NCBI RefSeq assembly: GCF_014836545.1
Contig: NZ_JACSQS010000003.1
Coordinates: forward strand, 45,018-109,017
DNA length: 64,000 bases
Direction: 5' to 3'
Origin: Stenotrophomonas lacuserhaii
GTDB taxonomy: Bacteria; Pseudomonadota; Gammaproteobacteria; Xanthomonadales; Xanthomonadaceae
Positions within the stretch are counted from its first letter, which is position 1. The number at the start of each line of letters is the position of its first letter. Positions 1-7,605 of the stretch are shown piece after piece. The translations under genes were made by a program, and so were the position numbers. The notes under the pieces were generated by a model. It worked only from the letters and a program-made list of their open reading frames with translations, ran no database searches and was not told the origin of the DNA.

Positions 1-71
1 GCCGCACGGCCACCACAACCGGACAGGCCGGCCATCAGCACTACGGGAGTAAGGAAGACGGCAGTCCGCAT
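1..71 (-). CDS. Lipoprotein, N-terminal fragment cut by window edge
   Basis: Only the first 23 codons are inside the window. They encode a typical lipoprotein signal peptide: basic start (MRT), hydrophobic core, and a lipobox ending L-S-G-C with the lipid-anchored Cys at residue 19, followed by Gly-Gly. An AGGA ribosome site lies about 8 bases upstream of the ATG. The product is therefore probably a membrane-anchored lipoprotein, but its function cannot be read from this fragment. It lies downstream of prc on the same strand, with a perfect inverted repeat between them. Confidence 0.6.
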   Translation of the reverse strand, partial: MRTAVFLTPVVLMAGLSGCGGRA

Positions 72-135
72 GGACGTTCCTGCAACGATTGACTCGTCGC
101 AGCATAACGCGCGGTGCGTAAGCGGCAGGTTTACG

Positions 136-168
136 CCCATGGCGCGCCGGCTGGCGGCGCGCCATGGG
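136..168. repeat. Perfect 13-bp inverted repeat
   Basis: Arms 136-148 (CCCATGGCGCGCC) and 156-168 are exact reverse complements around a 7-base loop. It sits between the 3' end of prc and the following lipoprotein gene. There is no T-tract on either side, so it is not a textbook intrinsic terminator. A transcript-stability hairpin or attenuator is possible. Confidence 0.6.
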
Positions 169-191
169 TTGGCGATGGTTCAGCGGCTGCT

Positions 192-2369
192 TCAGTCGGC
201 CCAGCGGCCTGCGCCGGTGGACTGCGGCAGCACCTGGGCGGACAGCGGGCGGTCCTCTTCCAGCAGGTTCACCGCGTCGGCCAGGATCGCCGCCGATTCG
301 CGCAGCAGCGGGTCCGGACGCTTTTCGGCGGCCTTCTCGCGGGCGGCATCCTTGACGATGTCGCGCTCGTTGCCGGTCAGGCCATCGTCGTTGCTGTCAT
401 CGGCAAGCGGATCCAGGTCCAGGCCCAACTGCTTGCGCACGGCCTGGCGGTCGGCGCGCTGCTTGTCCTGGCGCTCACGTTCGGTGCGGCGCTCGGCCTC
501 GTTGAGCGAGATGTACTTCTTGGCCTTCTCTTCGCGGAACTGCTGCACGTCCTCGTTCCACCACTGGAACTCCTTGTCAGCGGCAATGCGCGTGTCGTGG
601 CGGCTTTCCAGCTTGGGCAGCAACGGGCCGAAGTTACCGTACTGAGTATGTGGCACGGCGGCGATACGGGTCCACGGCAACGCGTTGTCGTAGGTGCTTT
701 CGCCGAACTCACTGGCGTCCACGCTGGCCGGGAAGGCCAGGTCGGGCACCACGCCCTTGTGCTGGGTGCTGCTGCCACTGACGCGGAAGAACTGCGCGAT
801 GGTCAGCTTGACCTGGCCGAAACGCTGGGCTTCGCCGCTCGGCCAGCGGTCCAGGTCGACGATGTTCTGCACGGTGCCCTTGCCGAAGGTGGTCTCACCG
901 ATCACCAGGCCACGACCGTAGTCCTGGATGGCACCGGCGAAAATCTCCGAGGCCGAGGCCGAACCGCGGTTGATCAGCACTGCCAGCGGACCATCCCACG
1001 CCACCGCTTCGCTGCGATCGCTGTTGACGGTGACGCGGCCACCGGATTCGCGCACCTGCACCACCGGGCCCTGCTCGATGAACAGCCCAGTCAGCTCGAT
1101 GGCTTCATCCAGCGAACCGCCGCCGTTGTTGCGCAGGTCAAGCACCACGCCGTCCAGCTTGTCGGTCTTGAAACCGGCCAGCAGCTTGGCCACGTCGCGG
1201 GTCGCCGATGCATAGTCGGTCGCGTTGCGGCGACGGCCTTCGAAATCCTGGTAGAACGTCGGCAACTTGATCACGCCGACCTTGCGCTCCGGCGCTCCGT
1301 CCTTGGCCGGGATGGTCAAGGTCTCGCCCTTGGCCGCCTGTTCGGCCAGGCGCACTTTCTGGCGGGTCAGGACCAGGGTGTGGTGCTTGCCGTCCACGCC
1401 CTCTTCGGCCGGGATGAACTCCAGCCGGACCTGGGTGTCCTTGCTGCCGCGGATCTTGGCGACCACGTCATCGATGCGCCAGCCGATCACATCTTCGATC
1501 GGACCGGAGGTGCCCTGTCCGACGCCGACGATGCGGTCACCGGGCTTGAGTTTGCCGTTCACCGCCGCCGGGCCACCGGCGATGATCTCGCGGATCACCA
1601 CCATGTCGTCCTGGCGCTGCAGCTGGGCGCCGATGCCTTCCAGCGACAGCGACATCGCCTGGTTGAAGTTCTCGGCGGTGCGCGGGGTGAAATAATCGGT
1701 GTGCGGGTCAACGGCACTGGTATAGGCGTTGAGGAAGAACTGGAAAACGTCTTCGCCCTTCAGCTCGTTGACCGACTTTTCCAGCGTGGCGTAGCGCTTG
1801 TCCAGCGTGGTGCGGATCTCGTCCGGCTTCTTGCCGGCGAGCTTCAGGCGCAGCCAATCGTTCTTCACCGACTTGCGCCACAGTTCATCCAGTTCGGCAT
1901 CGCTGGCCGCCCACGGCACATCCTTGCGGTCGTACTCGAACTTCTCGTCGGTGCTGAAATCCGGCTCGCGCTTCAGCAGATTGCGTGCATAGCCCACCCG
2001 CTGGCCGACGCGCTGCTTGTAGACGGAAAACACCTGGAAGGCCGGCTCCAGTTCGCCGCCGCGGATGGCCGTGGCGATGCCGGCCTCGAACGGGGCGAAC
2101 TTCGCCACGTCGGCCTGGGTGAAGAACTGCTTGCCGCCATCGAGGGTCTCCAGGTAGCGCTTGAAGACGTCCTTGGAGGTAGCCTCATCCAGCGCGCGTG
2201 GCCGGTAGGCGTAGCGGCTGTCGGACAGCAGCCCATAGACCAGCTTGGAGGTGGTCGCCTGGTCTGCGGTGGCGGCGGCCGGCAGCGCCGGCCCGTCTGC
2301 CTGCGCCGACAGCGCCAGCGGTGCGGTGAGTGCCAGGGCAATCAGGAATGCGGGGGCTTTGAATTTCAT
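192..2369 (-). CDS. prc: Tail-specific (C-terminal processing) periplasmic protease Prc
   Basis: S41-family serine protease that degrades or trims periplasmic proteins by recognising their C-terminal tails. The 725-residue product starts with a Sec signal peptide (cleavage near residue 22). A PDZ domain lies at about 235-315. The catalytic dyad is visible as Ser472 in R-G-S-A-S-A-S-E and Lys497 in T-F-G-K-G-T-V, 25 residues apart as in E. coli Prc. The C-terminal third (from about 600) is charged and helical, like the DUF3340 region of the family. Length is near the usual 680-730. In E. coli Prc affects penicillin-binding protein maturation and murein hydrolase turnover, which would suit the nearby envelope genes; that link here is inference. 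Confidence 0.95.
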   Translation of the reverse strand: MKFKAPAFLIALALTAPLALSAQADGPALPAAATADQATTSKLVYGLLSDSRYAYRPRALDEATSKDVFKRYLETLDGGKQFFTQADVAKFAPFEAGIATAIRGGELEPAFQVFSVYKQRVGQRVGYARNLLKREPDFSTDEKFEYDRKDVPWAASDAELDELWRKSVKNDWLRLKLAGKKPDEIRTTLDKRYATLEKSVNELKGEDVFQFFLNAYTSAVDPHTDYFTPRTAENFNQAMSLSLEGIGAQLQRQDDMVVIREIIAGGPAAVNGKLKPGDRIVGVGQGTSGPIEDVIGWRIDDVVAKIRGSKDTQVRLEFIPAEEGVDGKHHTLVLTRQKVRLAEQAAKGETLTIPAKDGAPERKVGVIKLPTFYQDFEGRRRNATDYASATRDVAKLLAGFKTDKLDGVVLDLRNNGGGSLDEAIELTGLFIEQGPVVQVRESGGRVTVNSDRSEAVAWDGPLAVLINRGSASASEIFAGAIQDYGRGLVIGETTFGKGTVQNIVDLDRWPSGEAQRFGQVKLTIAQFFRVSGSSTQHKGVVPDLAFPASVDASEFGESTYDNALPWTRIAAVPHTQYGNFGPLLPKLESRHDTRIAADKEFQWWNEDVQQFREEKAKKYISLNEAERRTERERQDKQRADRQAVRKQLGLDLDPLADDSNDDGLTGNERDIVKDAAREKAAEKRPDPLLRESAAILADAVNLLEEDRPLSAQVLPQSTGAGRWAD

Positions 2370-2531
2370 GGAATTGCTCAGGGCACCTTGCCGAAAGGAA
2401 GACTGCGTGCATTACAGACACCACGACAGTGCCGAAAGTTGCGCGCTTTGTCACCCGCGTTCATGGAACGCGTGTTTCCAGCGTAGACGGGGTCCTGTAG
2501 CAGCATGTGAACGAGGATCGGGACCTCGGCA

Positions 2532-2770
2532 GCGCTGAAGGCAGCGGCAGGAGCCGCTGCCAACGTCGCTTGCGACGGCCCGGAGGGTGCCGGTCAGAAA
2601 GCGTGACGACCAACAGTCGTCACCCACCGAAGCAGTAGCGGACGGCCCGCGGCCGTCACCCCCCCGGTAGCGCCGAAGGCAGCGGCAGGAGCCGCTGCCA
2701 ACGTCGCTTGCGACGGCCCGGAGGGTGCCGGTCAGGAGGGCCGGCATCGCCATGCTCAGCGAGCGCAGCG
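2532..2770. repeat. Composite repeat cluster between prc and lipA
   Basis: The 409-base gap 2370-2778 has no credible gene. It holds two copies of a long repeat (2532-2597, truncated; 2667-2760) starting GTAGCGCCGAAGGCAGCGG, separated by a GTGACGACC-type palindrome (2601-2625) and a GTAG-headed palindrome (2635-2659). A third copy of the long repeat lies at 24588-24682. Each copy contains nested short hairpins (GCAGCGGC/GCCGCTGC and GTCGC/GCGAC). No promoter for prc is obvious in the part next to it. Confidence 0.8.
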
Positions 2771-2778
2771 GGAACCGC

Positions 2779-3792
2779 TCAGGCGACGCCGGCGCCCTTG
2801 GCCTGCACGTCGGCGTGGTACGACGAGCGCACCATGGGGCCGGACGCCACATGGCTGAAGCCCAGCTCGTAGCCGTAGTCTTCCAGCGCCTTGTAATCTT
2901 CCGGCGTCCAGTACTTCAGCACCGGATGGTGGTGCGCGGTCGGCTGCAGGTACTGGCCGATGGTGATCATGTCCACGTCGTGCGCGCGCAGGTCGCGCAT
3001 GGTGGCCTTGATCTGCTCGAACGCTTCGCCCAGCCCCAGCATGATGCCGCTCTTGGTCGGCACGCCCGGGTGCTGCGCCTTGAAGTTCTTCAGCAGGGTC
3101 AGCGACCACTGGTAATCCGCGCCCGGACGCACGTTGCGGTACAGGTCCGGCACGGTTTCGATGTTGTGGTTGAACACATCCGGCGGGTTCTGCGCCAGGA
3201 TCTCCAGCGCACGTTCCATGCGGCCCTTGCCACGGAAGTCCGGGGTCAGCACTTCGATGCGGGTGCCGGGCGACTTCGCACGGATGGCGGTGATGCAGTC
3301 GACGAAGTGCTGCGCACCGCCGTCACGCAGGTCATCGCGGTCGACACTGGTCACCACCACGTATTTCAGGCCCATGTCGGCCACGGTCTGGCCAAGGGTG
3401 GCCGGCTCGTTGGCATCCGGCGGCTTGGGCCGGCCGTGGGCCACGTCGCAGAACGAGCAGCGGCGGGTGCAGACCTCGCCGAGGATCATGAAGGTCGCAG
3501 TGCCGTGGCTGAAGCACTCGTGGATGTTGGGGCAGCTGGCCTCTTCGCAGACCGTCACCAGACGGTTCTCGCGCAGCTTGGCCTTCAGGTTCTGCACCGC
3601 ATTGCCGGAGGGAATGCGCACGCGGATCCAGGACGGCTTGCGCAGCACCGGCGCGTCGGCGAACTGCACCGGCGAGCGGTTGATCTTGTCACCGCCCAGC
3701 TGTTTGACGCCGGCCTGCAACGGCGCGGCGGCGGGAGCGGAATCGCCCTGCAGCATCTGCAGGGGAATGGTGCGGGCAGTCTGTTCGGTCAT
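2779..3792 (-). CDS. lipA: Lipoyl synthase LipA
   Basis: Radical-SAM enzyme that inserts two sulfurs into octanoyl groups bound to lipoyl domains, in the cytoplasm. The 337-residue protein shows both iron-sulfur motifs: Cys82/87/93 ([13 protein letters not shown]), the auxiliary cluster sacrificed as sulfur donor, and Cys108/112/115 (C-T-R-R-C-S-F-C), the SAM-binding cluster. The conserved R-S-S-Y is near the C-terminus. The start MTEQTART was chosen because the upstream open frame overlaps lipB. lipB lies 41 bases upstream on the same strand, so LipB (octanoyl transfer) and LipA (sulfur insertion) are probably cotranscribed. Confidence 0.97.
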   Translation of the reverse strand: MTEQTARTIPLQMLQGDSAPAAAPLQAGVKQLGGDKINRSPVQFADAPVLRKPSWIRVRIPSGNAVQNLKAKLRENRLVTVCEEASCPNIHECFSHGTATFMILGEVCTRRCSFCDVAHGRPKPPDANEPATLGQTVADMGLKYVVVTSVDRDDLRDGGAQHFVDCITAIRAKSPGTRIEVLTPDFRGKGRMERALEILAQNPPDVFNHNIETVPDLYRNVRPGADYQWSLTLLKNFKAQHPGVPTKSGIMLGLGEAFEQIKATMRDLRAHDVDMITIGQYLQPTAHHHPVLKYWTPEDYKALEDYGYELGFSHVASGPMVRSSYHADVQAKGAGVA

Positions 3793-3833
3793 GGTGTTCC
3801 CGGCGGCAATGGGGCCGCGTGGTATGGGTTCGG

Positions 3834-4547
3834 TCAGGCAGACAGGTCCGGCTGCGTGGAGGACGGCTGCAGGTGCAGGCCGAACTGGCGCGCCAGGTTG
3901 TCCAGCAGGACGGGCTTGACGGCTGCCATGCCGGAGGGCCCGCCCAAGTCTACCATCGTGGTCACCTGCAGCCCCTGGTAACCGCAGGGGTTGATGCGGC
4001 GGAAGGGTTCCAGGTCCATCGCGACGTTGAACGCCAGGCCATGGAAGGTGCAGCCGCGGCGGACCCGGATGCCGAGCGCGGCCACCTTGGCTCCCCCCAC
4101 GTACACGCCCGGGGCGCCGTCCTGGCGTTCCGCGCCGATATTCCACTCGGCAAGGGTATCGATGATGGCCTGTTCGATCCGGCATACGTAATCACGCACG
4201 CCGATACCCAGCCGCGGCAGGCGCAGCAAGGGGTAGACCACGATCTGGCCGGGGCCGTGATAGGTCACCTGGCCGCCGCGGTCCACTTTCACCACCGGGA
4301 TGTCCCCGGGGGCGAGCACGTGTTCGGGCTTGCCGGCCTGGCCCAGGGTGAACACCGGGTCGTGCTCGACCACCCATAGTTCGTCGGCGGTATCCTCGTC
4401 GCGCTGGTCGGTGAAGCGCTGCATCGCGCGCCAGACCGGTTCGTAGGGCTGGCGACCGAGGTCGCGGACTACGGCGGGCTGGGATTGACGGCCCTGGGAC
4501 GATTGACAGCCAGCGGCCGTCACTACCGCCGGTGCTACAGCGTCCAC
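3834..4547 (-). CDS. lipB: Lipoyl(octanoyl) transferase LipB
   Basis: Transfers octanoate from acyl carrier protein to lipoyl domains, supplying the LipA substrate. Lys154 (G-A-K-V-A-A-L-G) and the nucleophile Cys188 (N-P-C-G) mark the active site. The family core begins only at about residue 26 ([11 protein letters not shown]). The preceding residues come from a GTAG palindrome that is in frame. Available starts are GTG at 4547, with GGAAG just upstream and overlapping the end of ybeD by 13 bases, or GTG at 4523, which is itself part of the palindrome. No ATG lies between the palindrome and the core, so at least part of the repeat is translated. Confidence 0.93.
   Translation of the reverse strand: MDAVAPAVVTAAGCQSSQGRQSQPAVVRDLGRQPYEPVWRAMQRFTDQRDEDTADELWVVEHDPVFTLGQAGKPEHVLAPGDIPVVKVDRGGQVTYHGPGQIVVYPLLRLPRLGIGVRDYVCRIEQAIIDTLAEWNIGAERQDGAPGVYVGGAKVAALGIRVRRGCTFHGLAFNVAMDLEPFRRINPCGYQGLQVTTMVDLGGPSGMAAVKPVLLDNLARQFGLHLQPSSTQPDLSA
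4504..4526 (-). repeat. GTAG palindrome inside lipB 5' end
   Basis: Read on the minus strand this is GTAGTGACGGCC..GGCTGTCA, the same family as the intergenic elements. It is translated in lipB in phase GTA-GTG-ACG, giving V-V-T-A-A-G-C-Q near residues 8-15. Confidence 0.8.
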
Positions 4548-4813
4548 TTTACTTCCGGATGCTCGCGCAGCACCTCGTGGGCGAGGTCGTACTGGGCGCG
4601 GTCGCGGGCGGTGAATGCCATGCGCACCGAGACGTACTTGCCGTTGGAGGAGTGCTTCCAGCTGATCTGCTCGTTGAGCACGTCAATGCCAGCGGCCATC
4701 AGCAGCTTGGGGAGTTCCACTTCCAGCCCGGAGTTGGCCGCGCCCATGGCGCTGAGCTCGAACTGCCCGGGGAACTGGAAGCCGTGTTCGGGATTGTCGG
4801 ACTTGATTTCCAT
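4535..4813 (-). CDS. ybeD: YbeD/DUF493 family small regulatory-type protein
   Basis: A 92-residue cytoplasmic protein of the YbeD family (ferredoxin-like ACT-type fold), which sits next to lipB in many gammaproteobacteria. It begins [16 protein letters not shown], the usual family opening, and contains the G-K-Y-V-S-V-R segment. The function is not established; a regulatory role near lipoate synthesis has been suggested from fold and context only. Its stop codon overlaps the likely lipB start. Confidence 0.88.
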   Translation of the reverse strand: MEIKSDNPEHGFQFPGQFELSAMGAANSGLEVELPKLLMAAGIDVLNEQISWKHSSNGKYVSVRMAFTARDRAQYDLAHEVLREHPEVKWTL

Positions 4814-4861
4814 CCGCCCATTATCGGGCCGCCGCAGATCAAACCCAAGGGGGTCGGATCG

Positions 4862-4995
4862 GTGGTGACGGCCGCTGGCCCTCTGGTGGGTGACGACCGT
4901 TGGTCGTCACGCCTTTGCCCTTGCCGCTACGCTCGCCGAGCATGGCTCGGCGCTACCGCTCCGGCTTCGGTGAATGACGGCCGGTGGCCGTCACT
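4862..4995. repeat. Cluster of four palindromes (SMAG/REP type)
   Basis: Between ybeD and the CsgG-like gene. In order: a partial GTGACGGCCGCTGGCC unit (4862-4880), a GGTGGGTGACGACC..GGTCGTCACGC unit (4885-4912), a reverse GTAGCGCCGAGC..GCTCGGCG unit (4934-4956) and a TGACGGCC..GGCCGTCA unit (4973-4995). Three sequence subfamilies are mixed within 135 bases. Confidence 0.85.
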
Positions 4996-5002
4996 CCCCG
5001 CC

Positions 5003-5995
5003 TTACTTGGCCAGCTGCATGGACGTGGAATTGACCCAGCCCTTGTTGCCCATCTCGTCTTCCACTTCCCACATCGTGCCGTCCTTCTGGCCGGTGGGGT
5101 ACAGCAGCATGCCCGGTTCCAGGTCACGCACGGCCGCGCCGGTGCCCTTGGAATTGGCCAGCAGGCGGCCGGCCTTCAGCATGGTCACGGCCTGGCTGCT
5201 GTTGGCGGCGGAGGCGTCGGCCGGCAGGCCGCCCAGCTCGTTCACCATGTTGGTGTAGGCCTGCAGGTAGGCCAGGGTGATCACCTGGCCCAGTTCGGTG
5301 TTGGCATAGCCGCCCACGCCCATCGCGCCGATGCCGCCACCGCCGAACAGGCCGCCGCCAGCACCCCAGCCCAGGTCGGTCTTCTTCGAATTGCCTTCCA
5401 CGATCGCGACCTGCTCGGACGAACGCACGTCGGTCAGGGTCAGGGTGACGTCCGCAGTCTTGCTGCGGAAGTTCAGCCCACCCACCACGGCACCGGCCTT
5501 GCCGCCGATCAGCCCACCCAGCAGCCCTCCGATCGCATTCCCGCTGGCATTGCTGTTCTGCGAGATCAGGTCGGGCACGAGCACGTAATCGGCCGCGCGG
5601 ATCTGGCCCTTGCCGATGTTCGAACGGCCACGCAGCTCACCTTCCGAAGCCAGCGCGCGCTCGGCCTGGGCGGCGGCCATGCCGACGCCACGGTCGACCA
5701 GGGTGAAGCACTTGGACTTGTTGACGAACACCTTGATCAGCTTGGAAGGCGCCGGCAGCTGCTGCCCGGTCCACCAGTTCACCACGTCTTCCGGTTCGAT
5801 CACCGAAATCGAGCCCAGCGGCTTGGTGCAGACCGGGATCTGCGCCTGGCCCTGCTTGCTCTGCTCCTGCGCGGAGGTACGGCTGGAGCTGAAGCTGTCA
5901 CGCAGGCCGGCCGAGGCAGGAGCACTGACGGCCATCAGGCCAACGCCCAGCACGGCGGTGACCACGAGGGTGGCGAACGAATTCTGTTGGGTCAT
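5003..5995 (-). CDS. CsgG/HfaB-like secreted protein with C-terminal SH3-like region
   Basis: A 330-residue exported protein with a Sec signal peptide ending A-P-A-S-A-G (about residue 29). The middle resembles the CsgG/HfaB family: V-L-V-P-D-L-I-S, then V-T-L-T-L-T-D-V-R-S-S-E and a G-N-S-K-K-T segment. It is interrupted by two very glycine-rich stretches (about residues 160-180 and 220-240). The last 50 residues (V-R-D-L-E-P-G-M-L-L-Y-P and K-G-W-V-N) look like a bacterial SH3 domain. There is no lipobox, unlike the curli secretion pore CsgG, and no curli gene nearby. The start is the ATG before TQQNSFATL; the longer frame upstream lacks a signal. The family assignment is fair and the role is unknown. 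Confidence 0.75.
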   Translation of the reverse strand: MTQQNSFATLVVTAVLGVGLMAVSAPASAGLRDSFSSSRTSAQEQSKQGQAQIPVCTKPLGSISVIEPEDVVNWWTGQQLPAPSKLIKVFVNKSKCFTLVDRGVGMAAAQAERALASEGELRGRSNIGKGQIRAADYVLVPDLISQNSNASGNAIGGLLGGLIGGKAGAVVGGLNFRSKTADVTLTLTDVRSSEQVAIVEGNSKKTDLGWGAGGGLFGGGGIGAMGVGGYANTELGQVITLAYLQAYTNMVNELGGLPADASAANSSQAVTMLKAGRLLANSKGTGAAVRDLEPGMLLYPTGQKDGTMWEVEDEMGNKGWVNSTSMQLAK

Positions 5996-6153
5996 GTCTG
6001 TTGTCCAGCGCGCCTGCCCGTTGCAGGCGGCGCGCAATCCATTGGGTTGAGAGAGGCCGGTGGTGGCAGGCCGGAATCCTTGAACAGCGCCCTCTGGCGC
6101 CGGCGCAGAGGATAAAACACCGCTGTTCCAACGGCAACCGCGGCTGAACAACG

Positions 6154-6198
6154 GTCCAATTGGACGCGCGGAAGGCAAATTAACGTGACGCTCATCAC
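6154..6198. promoter_or_regulatory. Palindrome and Clp/CRP-like site in divergent promoter region
   Basis: The 352-base gap 5996-6347 separates the CsgG-like gene (minus) from lpxR (plus). It contains a perfect 12-base palindrome GTCCAATTGGAC (6154-6165) and GTGA-CGCTCA-TCAC (6185-6198). The latter matches the GTGA-N6-TCAC core of CRP-family sites; Clp, the xanthomonad CRP homologue, uses this consensus. A T-run follows at 6199-6204. A degenerate GTAG palindrome spans about 6280-6305. Binding is inference. Confidence 0.4.
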
Positions 6199-6347
6199 TT
6201 TTTTCAACCCGCCGACGGGACGGTACGAACGCGCGGCGTAGAAGTCCACGTGCGGAACGGACCAGACCGGCCACGGCCGTCGATCCGAATTCACATCGGC
6301 GCTACCGTATTTAGGAGAAAAACGTCAAAACAGCCCTCTGGAATTCC

Positions 6348-7409
6348 ATGCACCCCACGCGTATCGCGGCAGCCCTCGGGCTGACCAGCCTGATGGCCCT
6401 CGCCCTCCCTGCCCACGCCGCCGATCAATGCAGCCAGAGTGCGCTGGCCGATCATCCCCCGCAGATCAATTTCCGCGTGGACAACGACCTGTTCGGTGGT
6501 GCCGACCAGGACCAGGGCTATACCAACGGCGCGCAGATCACCTTCGTATCCCCGAACCTGGTGGACTTCACCGACGACCCCTGCCTGCCGCGCTTGGCGC
6601 GCTGGGTCAACAGCCACCTGGAAGCGCTGCATCCGGGCGAGTTCGAGCAGCAGAACATGATCTTCAGCATCGCCCAGGGCATCTTCACGCCGAGCGATTT
6701 CACCCGCAAGGACGTCATCGAAGATGACCGTCCCTACGCAGGCGTTCTGGTCGGCAGCTTCGGCTACAACGCGCGGCGCGGCAATTACCTGCAGACCACC
6801 CAGCTGACGCTGGGCGTGGTCGGTCCCTGGGCACTGGGCAAGGAAGTCCAGGACGGTGTGCATGACCTGCTGGGCGATGACAAATTCCAGGGCTGGGACA
6901 ACCAGCTGCACAACGAGCCGGTGGTGATGCTGACCCACGAACGGATGAACCGTTGGCCGCGCGATGCCACCGACAACGCCAGCGGCTGGGGGTGGGATGC
7001 GATAAGCCACTACGGCGGCGCGGTCGGCAACCTGGCCACCCACCTCAATGCCGGTGGCGAAGTGCGCTTCGGCTGGAAACTGCCGGATGATTTCGGCAGC
7101 ACACCGCTGCGGCCCGCAGGCGAGAACACCGCGCCCTCGCGTGGTGGCCGGCCCAGTGGCTGGTCGTGGCACCTGTTCGCCACCACCGATGCGGCCTGGG
7201 TGATCCGCGATATCACCCTGGACGGCAACACCTTCCGCAACAGCCACAGCGTGGACAAGAAGCCTGTGGTGGCACAGGGGGGCTACGGCGTGGCGGTGAT
7301 GCGCGGACGCTGGAAGTTCGCCCTGGCGCGCTATCACAGCACCAAGGAGTTCGACGGACAGCGGCAATCGCCGATCTTCGGCAGCTTCACCATCAGCCGT
7401 TCGCTGTAA
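6348..7409 (+). CDS. lpxR: LpxR-family outer-membrane lipid A deacylase (DUF2219)
   Basis: A 353-residue protein with a signal peptide cleaved after A-H-A-A (about residue 25). The conserved LpxR opening follows: N46-D47-L-F-G-G and Q-G-Y-T59-N-G-A-Q, matching the active-site Asn, Asp and Thr of Salmonella LpxR. The later segments R-P-Y-A-G and Q-G-W-D-N-Q are also typical. LpxR is a 12-strand beta-barrel that removes the 3'-acyloxyacyl chain of lipid A at the outer leaflet; the length fits. The protein ends with an aromatic-hydrophobic strand (F-T-I-S-R-S-L). Catalytic activity is not proven by sequence. The gene is monocistronic, with a possible Clp site about 150 bases upstream. Confidence 0.85.
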   Translation: MHPTRIAAALGLTSLMALALPAHAADQCSQSALADHPPQINFRVDNDLFGGADQDQGYTNGAQITFVSPNLVDFTDDPCLPRLARWVNSHLEALHPGEFEQQNMIFSIAQGIFTPSDFTRKDVIEDDRPYAGVLVGSFGYNARRGNYLQTTQLTLGVVGPWALGKEVQDGVHDLLGDDKFQGWDNQLHNEPVVMLTHERMNRWPRDATDNASGWGWDAISHYGGAVGNLATHLNAGGEVRFGWKLPDDFGSTPLRPAGENTAPSRGGRPSGWSWHLFATTDAAWVIRDITLDGNTFRNSHSVDKKPVVAQGGYGVAVMRGRWKFALARYHSTKEFDGQRQSPIFGSFTISRSL

Positions 7410-7503
7410 GCCGGCGGGAAGGCCACCGGCGGATCTCCCCTGCCGCCGCCCAGGCACGCGATCCTACGCAGTCGGCGCCGCATCTCCATCGGACGCGACT
7501 GCC

Positions 7504-7597
7504 GGTGGGTGACGACCGCTGCTGGTGGGTGACGACCGTTGGTCGTCACGCTTCTGCCGTTTGCCGCTGCGCTCGCCGACCAGGGGTCGGCGCTACC
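7504..7597. repeat. Palindrome cluster between lpxR and carboxypeptidase gene
   Basis: A half GGTGGGTGACGACCG unit (7505-7519), a complete GGTGGGTGACGACC..GGTCGTCACGC unit (7523-7551) and a reverse GTAGCGCCGACC..GGTCGGCG unit (7574-7596). They lie between two convergent genes, where they may act as a transcription barrier. Confidence 0.8.
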
Positions 7598-7605
7598 GCC
7601 GCCGG

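Noticed and set aside
114..2486. A 790-codon open frame on the plus strand opposite prc
   Set aside because: It is a shadow of prc produced by high GC content; its product has no signal, motif or plausible composition, while the minus strand encodes a complete protease.
5003..5995. Curli secretion locus
   Set aside because: CsgG similarity is limited, there is no lipobox and no csgA, csgB, csgE or csgF gene in the window.
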